Shown here: positions 1 to 4,725 of the stretch, piece by piece
Layout: each line of letters opens with the position of its first letter
Position numbering within the stretch: the stretch's first letter is position 1
Source of the DNA: Lutibacter sp. UBA4458
GTDB taxonomy: Bacteria; Bacteroidota; Bacteroidia; Flavobacteriales; Flavobacteriaceae
Length of the DNA: 5,856 bases
NCBI GenBank assembly: GCA_002390165.1
Contig: DGOU01000124.1
Span: forward strand, 678 to 6,533
Direction of reading: 5' to 3'
Program-made: the position numbers and the translations under genes
The notes under the pieces: generated by a model
Told to the model about the DNA's origin: nothing
Database searches by the model: none
The model's input: the letters and a program-made list of their open reading frames with translations, nothing else

Positions 1-165
1 AATATCTTTTTTACTTTTAAAATGCCGATAAATAGCGCCTTCGCTAACTCCTACTTTCTTAGCCAAATTTTTGGTAGAAAGTTTAGCTAAACCTTCATTA
101 GAAATAATATCCAGGACCGCTTCCTTAATCTGAGTTTGTCTAGTTTCTGTACTTAATCTAATCAT
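1..165 (-). CDS. TetR/AcrR-family transcriptional repressor, N-terminal 55 residues (3' end outside window)
   Basis: Reading from the ATG at 165 down to base 1 gives 55 open codons beginning MIRLSTETRQ, with the frame still open at the edge. Residues 10-55 form the typical TetR DNA-binding domain: a first helix (TQIKEAVLDIISNEG), then the helix-turn-helix with LSTKNLAKKVGVS and the family hallmark GAIYRHFKSKKD. The ligand-binding C-terminal domain, usually another 130-150 residues, is outside, so the effector cannot be guessed. The gene is separated from the metalloid permease upstream by 197 non-coding bases and has its own promoter and dyad, so I infer a separate autoregulated unit. In flavobacteria such regulators often precede RND or other efflux genes, but nothing here proves that. 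The family assignment is secure; the target is unknown. Confidence 0.9.
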   Translation of the reverse strand, partial: MIRLSTETRQTQIKEAVLDIISNEGLAKLSTKNLAKKVGVSEGAIYRHFKSKKDI

Positions 166-180
166 AATATCTACAAGTAT

Positions 181-192
181 GTGAGTATTCAC
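181..192. promoter_or_regulatory. Candidate TetR operator (inverted repeat GTGAGTATTCAC)
   Basis: GTGAGTATTCAC is an inverted repeat with five of six base pairs matching; only G185/T188 fails. It lies 15 bases upstream of the TetR start codon and just downstream of that gene's -7 element, where the transcription start is expected. A dyad in that position is the usual arrangement for a TetR repressor controlling its own gene. A second, differently centred pair of arms, CAAGT at 174-178 and ACTTG at 191-195, overlaps it, so the exact operator edges are uncertain. The dyad is seen directly; its role is inferred. Confidence 0.5.
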
Positions 193-195
193 TTG

Positions 196-226
196 CAAAA
201 ATACTAAAATTAAAACAACTCACCAA
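196..226 (-). promoter_or_regulatory. Bacteroidota-type promoter for the TetR gene
   Basis: On the minus strand the -7 element TATTTTTG (203-196) matches the Bacteroidota consensus TAnnTTTG completely. A TTG at 226-224 lies 20 bases upstream, matching the -33 element and its usual spacing. The expected start of transcription, a few bases past the -7 box, falls at about 189-191, inside the candidate operator. This would give a leader of roughly 25 bases before the ATG at 165. Confidence 0.6.
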
Positions 227-362
227 TAAGAATATTTAATTTGATTATTTGTAATAGCTAATTATGTATTACATTGTAAATAAATGGTTCGTATTTTCTG
301 TTTTTATCCTTAATAAAATTCACTTGAAAAGCTGGGTAATAGATACTTTCTATTTAATAGTT
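227..362. other. Non-coding spacer downstream of the permease gene; no clear terminator
   Basis: This AT-rich gap follows the last gene of the arsenic operon. I see no coding potential. On the minus strand there is a weak hairpin (6-bp stem, arms 338-343 and 349-354, 5-base loop) without a following U-run, and the 10-bp palindrome TTTTATAAAA (361-370) overlaps the permease stop codon. Neither is a convincing terminator. The 9-mer ATTCACTTG at 318-326 repeats the arm present in the TetR operator region at 187-195. Confidence 0.4.
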
Positions 363-1340
363 TTATAAAACAAGATTAAATACGTATCCTGAAATAATAA
401 TACAAATGGTTACTACTCCAAAAAATATTCCTATTAATTTAAAAGTCATCACTTTTTTTAAAAGCATAGCTTCAGGAAATGATAACCCAACCACTCCCAT
501 CATAAAAGCTATTGCAGTTCCTATTGGAATTCCTTTAGAAACCAGCACTTGCATTACTGGTAAAATACCAGAAGCATTTGAATACATTGGCACAGCAAAT
601 ATAGTTGCCAAAGGGACAGCAAAAATATTACTTTTACTCATGTACTGTTCAAAAAATCCTTGAGGAATATAACCATGCATTAATCCGCCAATGGCTATAC
701 CAACAAGAACGTAAACTACAACTCCTTTAATAATATTAAATGCTTCTTTCAAAATTACAGGTAAACGTTTTCCAAAAGGTGTTTTTTCTGCCACAAAAAC
801 TTCTTCATCTCTTTTGGCGTTATCTAAAACATCTTTTACCCAAGGTGTTAAAAAGCGCTCTAACCTAAAACGACTTAAAATGAGCCCGCTAATTAAACCT
901 AGAAATACACCACTTACTACATAAATAGCGGTAATTTTTATACCAAATAAACCTACAAAAAGCCCAATGGCTACTTCATTAACCAAGGGTGAAGTTACCA
1001 GAAATGCAAAAGTTACTCCTAACGGAATACCTCCACGCACAAAACCAATAAATAATGGAACTGATGAACACGAACAAAACGGTGTAACCACACCAAAAAG
1101 ACTTGCCATTAAATATTCAAAACCAAATAACTTATTGCGAGACAAAAAATTACGCACTTTTTCAACAGGGAAATAGCTGTTAATTATTCCCATAAAAAAG
1201 ATAATTACAAATAGCAATAATAGTATTTTTATACTATCGTAAATAAAAAAGTTTAATGCTTCTGCAAGGTGTTGCCCTTTAACCAAACGCAACGTGTCAA
1301 AAGTCACCCAATCTGCTAATTTTTGAATCCAATCAAACAT
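363..1340 (-). CDS. DUF318/COG0701 (YraQ/ArsP-like) permease, probable metalloid efflux pump
   Basis: This 325-residue integral membrane protein of the UPF0718/DUF318 family has about eight hydrophobic segments and a charged, probably cytoplasmic loop at residues 160-200. The family signature TPFCSCSS (86-93) carries Cys89 and Cys91 and is followed by GGIPLGVTFAFL. The second half repeats this architecture, with YSNASGILP at 253-261 and KGIPIGTAIAFM at 269-280, indicating an internally duplicated fold in which only the first copy has cysteines. ArsP, a characterised family member, exports trivalent organoarsenicals such as methylarsenite, and the conserved Cys are plausible metalloid ligands. 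The gene is last in the ars operon, 18 bases after arsR. It is unrelated to Acr3, so the operon has two kinds of pump. Family is sure, arsenic-related role likely, exact substrate unknown. Confidence 0.85.
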   Translation of the reverse strand: MFDWIQKLADWVTFDTLRLVKGQHLAEALNFFIYDSIKILLLLFVIIFFMGIINSYFPVEKVRNFLSRNKLFGFEYLMASLFGVVTPFCSCSSVPLFIGFVRGGIPLGVTFAFLVTSPLVNEVAIGLFVGLFGIKITAIYVVSGVFLGLISGLILSRFRLERFLTPWVKDVLDNAKRDEEVFVAEKTPFGKRLPVILKEAFNIIKGVVVYVLVGIAIGGLMHGYIPQGFFEQYMSKSNIFAVPLATIFAVPMYSNASGILPVMQVLVSKGIPIGTAIAFMMGVVGLSFPEAMLLKKVMTFKLIGIFFGVVTICIIISGYVFNLVL

Positions 1341-1358
1341 AATGCGTATTACCTATTT

Positions 1359-1694
1359 TTAACATTTTAAGTTTTCTGAATTATTTTCATTTTTGAACAA
1401 CTCCTCAAATAATTGTTTGGCTCTGCTCCAATTTTCAGGATGGATACAATATTTTATTTTTGGTGGTTTTAGTTCTCCTTGAATTAATCCTGCTTTTTTT
1501 AACTCTTTTAAATGTTGCGAAATGGTAGATTGTGCCAAAGGTAATTCATCCACTAAATCTCCCGTAAAACAACAAGATTCGTTTTCTAATCGTTTTAAAA
1601 TTGCAATACGTGTTGGATGCCCCAAAGCTTTTGCAAACTTTGCTAATTCTTCGGTGTTTTCTTGGTAATCTATTTCGTTTAAATTTCTTTTCAT
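1359..1694 (-). CDS. arsR: ArsR/SmtB-family metalloid-responsive repressor
   Basis: This 111-residue winged-helix repressor is of normal family length. ALGHPTRIAILKRL (23-36) is the typical ArsR helix 2 region, and LAQSTISQHLKELKKAGL (53-70) is the recognition helix-turn-helix followed by the wing at about 71-85. Cysteines are at 41, 42, 83 and 111. The vicinal pair ESCC just before TGDL lies close to where ArsR of plasmid R773 has its As(III)-binding ELCVCDL motif, but the spacing differs: CC instead of CxC. Cys83 or the terminal Cys111 could complete a three-thiolate site. It starts 9 bases after arsC and ends 18 bases before the permease, with no promoter of its own visible, so it is probably expressed from the operon promoter near 3660. 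I infer that it represses there and is released by As(III) or Sb(III). Confidence 0.9.
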   Translation of the reverse strand: MKRNLNEIDYQENTEELAKFAKALGHPTRIAILKRLENESCCFTGDLVDELPLAQSTISQHLKELKKAGLIQGELKPPKIKYCIHPENWSRAKQLFEELFKNENNSENLKC

Positions 1695-1703
1695 AACTAT
1701 AAA

Positions 1704-2120
1704 TTACTTTACATTTTCAATATAAAACTTAAAGAATTCCGATTTAATTTCATTTCTAATTTTTCTAAATTCGGATATTATTTCTACATCGGTTCCTGTT
1801 GCATCTGCTGGATCATCAAAACCAATATGAATTCTATGTTTTACATTTCCAGTAAACATTGGGCAAAATTCTTTTGCTCCTCCACAAACCGTAATCACAT
1901 AATCAAAAGATTCCTTTAAAAATTTAGAAACATTTTTAGGTTTGTTTTTACTTAAGCCTATGCCTAATTCTGACATAACTTGTATAGCTTTTGGATGAAC
2001 TTGGGATGTTGGTTTAGTTCCTGCCGAATAAACTTCCAAGTTAGCATCAAAAGATTTTAAAAATCCTTCCGCCATTTGACTTCTACAAGAATTTCCAGTA
2101 CAAAGAATTAGTATTTTCAT
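1704..2120 (-). CDS. arsC: Arsenate reductase, thioredoxin-coupled low-molecular-weight phosphatase type
   Basis: This 138-residue cytoplasmic enzyme reduces arsenate to arsenite. The phosphatase-like P-loop CTGNSCRSQMAEG has nucleophile Cys7 and Arg13 (CX5R). Cys79 and Cys86 in TVCGGAKEFC keep the seven-residue spacing of Cys82 and Cys89 in the S. aureus pI258 enzyme, which shuttle the disulfide to thioredoxin. The general-acid loop DDPAD is at 102-106. All catalytic residues are present, so I expect an active enzyme that uses thioredoxin, not glutaredoxin. The product is the substrate of Acr3, encoded 78 bases upstream. That gap is the largest inside the operon, but I see no -7 promoter box or terminator in it. 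The thioredoxin-like protein in the same operon is a possible electron donor; this is inference. Confidence 0.93.
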   Translation of the reverse strand: MKILILCTGNSCRSQMAEGFLKSFDANLEVYSAGTKPTSQVHPKAIQVMSELGIGLSKNKPKNVSKFLKESFDYVITVCGGAKEFCPMFTGNVKHRIHIGFDDPADATGTDVEIISEFRKIRNEIKSEFFKFYIENVK

Positions 2121-2198
2121 TTACTTGCTTTTTTGATATGTTAATTTATTTGATGCTGTTTTGATTTCAAATCGGAAAATCTTCAAATTGTCTAATTT

Positions 2199-3236
2199 TT
2201 AAATTGGTTTATAATATTTTTTCTTTAACCAAAGTGATACGTTTACTAATCCAATTAAAACTGGCACTTCAACTAATGGCCCAATAACACCTGTAAAAGC
2301 CTGAGCAGAATTTAAACCAAATACAGCAATTGAAACTGCAATTGCTAATTCAAAATTATTACCCGTTGCAGTAAAAGCTACCGATGCATTTTTATCATAA
2401 GGTACTTTCATAGATTTTCCAATAAAGAAACTCATTAAAAACATTACAATAAAATAGATAATTAATGGAATTGCTACTCTAATTACATCCATTGGTAATT
2501 GTAAAATCATGTCCCCTTTTAAACTGAACATTAATACAATAGTGGCTAATAATGCTATTAGAGTAATTGGTGAAATAAATGGTATAAATTTACGCTTGTA
2601 CCAATTTTCTCCTTTATATTTTGTAATATATTTTCTCGATAAAAAACCTGCTAAAAATGGAATTCCTAAATAAATTAAAACACTTTTTGCAACTTCAAAA
2701 ATAGAAATATTTACATCGTAACTTTTTAATCCGAAGTATTTTGGCAATACACTAATAAACAACCAAGCGTAAAAACTATAGGTTAATACCTGAAAAATAC
2801 TATTTAGCGCTATTAAAGTAGCTCCGTATTCACGACTTCCACCTGCTAAATCGTTCCAAACAATTACCATAGCAATACACCTTGCCAAACCAATTAAAAT
2901 TAAACCTGTCATATAACCAGGATAATCATGTAAAAAAATTAAAGCTAAGGCAAACATTAAAATAGGACCAACTATCCAGTTTAATAAAAGAGATAAACGC
3001 ATCAGCTTAACATCTTTAAAAGCTTTTGGCAATAATTTATAATCTACCTTTGCTAAAGGTGGATACATCATTAATATTAATCCTATTGCAAGTGGAATAT
3101 TAGTTGTACCAACAGATAAAGTATTGGTGTAATTTGCCACGTTTGGAAATAAATACCCAATGCCTACACCAATTATCATTGCTAAAAATATCCATAAGGT
3201 TAAAAACCTATCTAGAAGTTTTAGTCTTTTTTTCAT
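2199..3236 (-). CDS. acr3: Acr3-family arsenite efflux permease
   Basis: This 345-residue inner-membrane carrier has about ten hydrophobic segments and the usual length of bacterial Acr3 proteins. It exports As(III), driven by the proton motive force. The family motif [14 protein letters not shown] contains Cys120, and [11 protein letters not shown] contains Glu296. Their separation of 176 residues equals that between Cys129 and Glu305, which mutational studies of Acr3 proteins found to be needed for transport. The C-terminal [17 protein letters not shown] is also typical. The ATG at 3236 follows the thioredoxin-like gene by 17 bases and gives the expected short cytoplasmic N-terminus ([15 protein letters not shown]). 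It is often annotated as ArsB, but it is not related to the E. coli ArsB family. It works downstream of ArsC in the same operon. Confidence 0.95.
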   Translation of the reverse strand: MKKRLKLLDRFLTLWIFLAMIIGVGIGYLFPNVANYTNTLSVGTTNIPLAIGLILMMYPPLAKVDYKLLPKAFKDVKLMRLSLLLNWIVGPILMFALALIFLHDYPGYMTGLILIGLARCIAMVIVWNDLAGGSREYGATLIALNSIFQVLTYSFYAWLFISVLPKYFGLKSYDVNISIFEVAKSVLIYLGIPFLAGFLSRKYITKYKGENWYKRKFIPFISPITLIALLATIVLMFSLKGDMILQLPMDVIRVAIPLIIYFIVMFLMSFFIGKSMKVPYDKNASVAFTATGNNFELAIAVSIAVFGLNSAQAFTGVIGPLVEVPVLIGLVNVSLWLKKKYYKPI

Positions 3237-3253
3237 AATTGAATTAGGTTATA

Positions 3254-3625
3254 TTAGCAGCAATTACTTTCAGAACCACTACAGCAAGATTCTTCTTTTG
3301 TGTGAGATTCAGAATTACAACTACCTTCGTGGTCGTGGTGTCCACCTCCACAGCAAGAACCATCACCAGAACAGCTACTTCCAGAATTTGCATTTTCAAC
3401 TATTTCTTTTGCATCAGACAAGCTAGGCACTCCTCCTTTTAAAACAACAACGTCGTCAATAACAATAGCAGGAGTACTCATTACATTATATTTCATAATT
3501 TCTTGAATATCTTCTACTTTTTCTATTTTAAAATCGAGATTTAATTGTTGCACCACAGCTTCCATAATAGCTTCCGTACGTTTACAATTTGGACAACCTG
3601 TTCCTAATATTTTAATAGTTTTCAT
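3254..3625 (-). CDS. Thioredoxin-fold redox protein (TIGR00412-like) with Cys/His-rich metal-binding tail
   Basis: The protein has 123 residues in two parts. Residues 1-79 are a minimal thioredoxin fold: beta strand MKTIKILG, redox motif CPNC (Cys11, Cys14), the cis-proline loop STPAIVID (Pro52), and GGVPS near the end. This resembles the small 'redox-active disulfide protein 2' group, which is often encoded beside DUF318 permeases. Residues 81-123 are a Gly/Ser-rich, probably disordered tail with 8 Cys (85, 91, 92, 103, 114, 115, 122, 123) and 4 His (96, 97, 99, 108), including three vicinal CC pairs. Such a tail should bind thiophilic metals or As(III). No signal peptide is seen, so it is cytoplasmic. 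It is first in the ars operon, directly after promoter and operator. Possible roles are reductant for ArsC, metalloid buffer, or chaperone for the pumps; none is proven. Confidence 0.88.
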   Translation of the reverse strand: MKTIKILGTGCPNCKRTEAIMEAVVQQLNLDFKIEKVEDIQEIMKYNVMSTPAIVIDDVVVLKGGVPSLSDAKEIVENANSGSSCSGDGSCCGGGHHDHEGSCNSESHTKEESCCSGSESNCC

Positions 3626-3652
3626 TAATTTTAATTTTATTTATTAATTGTT

Positions 3653-3670
3653 TATCGCAAATTTACGATA
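3653..3670. promoter_or_regulatory. arsR: Candidate ArsR operator: 18-bp palindrome over the -7 box
   Basis: TATCGCAAATTTACGATA is a dyad in which eight of nine base pairs match (only C3658/A3665 fails). It is centred on the -7 element of the arsenic operon promoter, so a bound dimer would block RNA polymerase directly. ArsR/SmtB repressors bind imperfect dyads of this size near promoters, and arsR is encoded in the operon downstream. The palindrome and its position are seen; the identity of the binding protein is inferred. Confidence 0.6.
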
Positions 3671-3687
3671 TATAATTGAATTCAGAA
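3658..3687 (-). promoter_or_regulatory. Bacteroidota-type promoter of the arsenic operon
   Basis: On the minus strand TAAATTTG (3665-3658) fully matches the -7 consensus TAnnTTTG. At the right distance, 19 bases upstream, there is only TTC (3687-3685) in place of the -33 TTG, so the upstream element is imperfect. Transcription would start at about 3650, giving a leader of about 25 bases before the ATG at 3625. No other -7 match was found in the larger gaps of the operon, so one polycistronic message for five genes is likely. I see no terminator between lspA and this promoter, so some read-through from lspA is possible. Confidence 0.55.
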
Positions 3688-3707
3688 TGATTTAATCTTA
3701 AATAATT

Positions 3708-4298
3708 TTATTTTTTAGCAAATGCTTTTTTATTAAAAACGATTAAAATTCCGACACCTGTAGAAATTGCAGTATCGGCAACATTAAAAATAGCATTAAA
3801 AAAGGTAAAAGGTTTTCCGCCCCAAATTGGTAGCCAATTAGGCAAATTACCATTCCAAATTGGAAAATATAGCATATCTACAACTTTTCCGAAAAATATA
3901 GATCCATAAGGGTTATCTGCAAATAAAGTTGCTGTAGTATTGTGTGGAGAGTTAAATAATATTCCATAAAAAACAGAATCTATAATATTGCCCATTGCAC
4001 CAGCAAAAATTAACGAAACGGCAACAATTAAAAAGTTGTTTGCATTAGTTTTAATAGATTTAAAAAGCCAATAACCAATTCCAACAATAGCAAATAATCT
4101 AAAAATAGTTAAAAAAAGTTTTCCTGTTTTTCCTCCAAATTCTGCTCCCCACGCCATTCCATTATTTTCAATAAAATGAATTCGGAACCAATCAAATACT
4201 AGCACTTCTTCACCGTAAAAGAAATTAGTTTTGATATAGATTTTACTAATTTGATCTAATAATAAAATTAGAACAATAATACTTAAAGCTTTTTTCAA
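3708..4298 (-). CDS. lspA: Lipoprotein signal peptidase (signal peptidase II)
   Basis: This 196-residue inner-membrane aspartyl protease removes signal peptides from diacylglyceryl-modified prolipoproteins. Four membrane segments lie near residues 3-19, 62-80, 88-106 and 172-190. Family motifs are LDQISK (Asp15), ENNGMAWG (44-51), GNIID (Asn104, Asp107), VVDMLYF with Asp141, and FNVADTAI with Asp175; the last two aspartates are the catalytic pair. The protein is longer than the usual 160-170 residues because of periplasmic insertions between the GNIID motif and FNVAD (about 113-165, Trp- and Pro-rich), a form I associate with Bacteroidota. The usual Arg after GNxxD is Ser108. The start is a TTG at 4298: no in-frame ATG or GTG lies between it and the upstream stop, and the next Met, residue 48, is inside a conserved motif. 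A terminator-like hairpin lies directly upstream. Confidence 0.95.
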   Translation of the reverse strand: MKKALSIIVLILLLDQISKIYIKTNFFYGEEVLVFDWFRIHFIENNGMAWGAEFGGKTGKLFLTIFRLFAIVGIGYWLFKSIKTNANNFLIVAVSLIFAGAMGNIIDSVFYGILFNSPHNTTATLFADNPYGSIFFGKVVDMLYFPIWNGNLPNWLPIWGGKPFTFFNAIFNVADTAISTGVGILIVFNKKAFAKK

Positions 4299-4309
4299 TT
4301 TGTAATAGT

Positions 4310-4339
4310 AAAAAATAAAGCTTCCTATAAAGGAAGCTT
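4310..4339 (-). terminator. Intrinsic terminator-like hairpin between the DksA-like gene and lspA
   Basis: On the minus strand a perfect 8-bp stem, AAGCTTCC (4339-4332) with GGAAGCTT (4325-4318) and a 6-base loop, is followed at once by TATTTTTT. It starts 5 bases past the stop codon of the DksA-like gene and its U-tract ends 11 bases before the lspA start. It could end the ileS transcript, act as a partial terminator that lowers lspA expression, or stabilise a processed 3' end. On the plus strand the hairpin has no U-run, so the direction is clear. Confidence 0.7.
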
Positions 4340-4344
4340 ATAAG

Positions 4345-4722
4345 TTAATTTTGCATTTTTTTTGCTTCAATACTTAAAGTAGCATGAGGCACTAATTTTA
4401 AACGTTCTTTTTGAATTAATTTCCCGGTAACGCGGCAAATTCCATACGTTTTATTTTCAATGCGTAATAACGCATTTTTTAAATCTCTTATAAATTTTTC
4501 TTGACGAATAGCTAATTGAACATTTGCTTCTTTAGACATAGTTTCAGAGCCTTCTTCAAAAGCCTTAAAAGTAGGTGAAGTATCATCTGTTCCGTTATTA
4601 CTGTCATTTTTAAATGAGCTATTCAATAGCGCTAAATCTTCTTCTGCACGTTCTATTTTTTTTAAAATAATATCTTTAAATTCAGCTAAATCTTTATCGG
4701 AGTATTTTGTTTTATCACTCAT
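4345..4722 (-). CDS. DksA/TraR-family regulator-like protein with degenerate zinc finger
   Basis: The protein has 125 residues. The N-terminal two thirds are charged and helical (about 8-38 and 60-90), consistent with the coiled-coil of DksA-type proteins that enter the RNA polymerase secondary channel. An acidic stretch NGTDDTSPTFKAFEEGSE lies at the bend between them; the DPADRA-like tip of E. coli DksA is not evident. The C-terminal part YGICRVTGKLIQKERL, then VPHATLSIEAKK, aligns with the DksA zinc finger, but only Cys96 remains. The other three ligand positions are Thr99, Ser117 and Ala120, at the correct spacing. It therefore probably does not bind zinc by the usual four thiolates. It starts 3 bases after the ileS stop, indicating co-transcription and probably translational coupling. 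The fold family is clear; regulatory function through polymerase is inferred. Confidence 0.88.
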   Translation of the reverse strand: MSDKTKYSDKDLAEFKDIILKKIERAEEDLALLNSSFKNDSNNGTDDTSPTFKAFEEGSETMSKEANVQLAIRQEKFIRDLKNALLRIENKTYGICRVTGKLIQKERLKLVPHATLSIEAKKMQN

Positions 4723-4725
4723 AAT

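Noticed and set aside
338..354. Hairpin AATAGA/TCTATT downstream of the permease as a terminator
   Set aside because: The stem has only six mostly A/T pairs and no U-run follows on the minus strand.
361..370. Palindrome TTTTATAAAA at the permease stop codon
   Set aside because: A pure A/T palindrome of 10 bases is expected by chance in such AT-rich DNA.
406..663. Plus-strand open frame of 85 codons
   Set aside because: It lies opposite the permease gene, whose protein is clearly conserved; the plus-strand product resembles no protein family and no promoter precedes it.
967..1176. Plus-strand open frame of 69 codons
   Set aside because: It overlaps the conserved CSCSS region of the permease on the other strand, and its own product has no recognisable features.
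2163..2188. GATTTCAAATC dyad and a repeated TTCAAAT (2166-2172 and 2182-2188) between acr3 and arsC
   Set aside because: The dyad would leave a 1-base loop, no -7 promoter element lies nearby, and the repeat is short and A/T-rich, so neither a terminator nor an internal promoter is supported.
3160..3426. Plus-strand open frame of 88 codons with a His-rich product
   Set aside because: The His-rich character comes from reading the antisense of the Cys/Gly-rich tail of the thioredoxin-like gene; it spans two real genes on the minus strand.
3677..3684. TGAATTCA palindrome upstream of the arsenic operon -7 box
   Set aside because: Only 8 bases, it does not extend, and it lies within the promoter spacer; the 18-bp dyad over the -7 box is a much better operator candidate.
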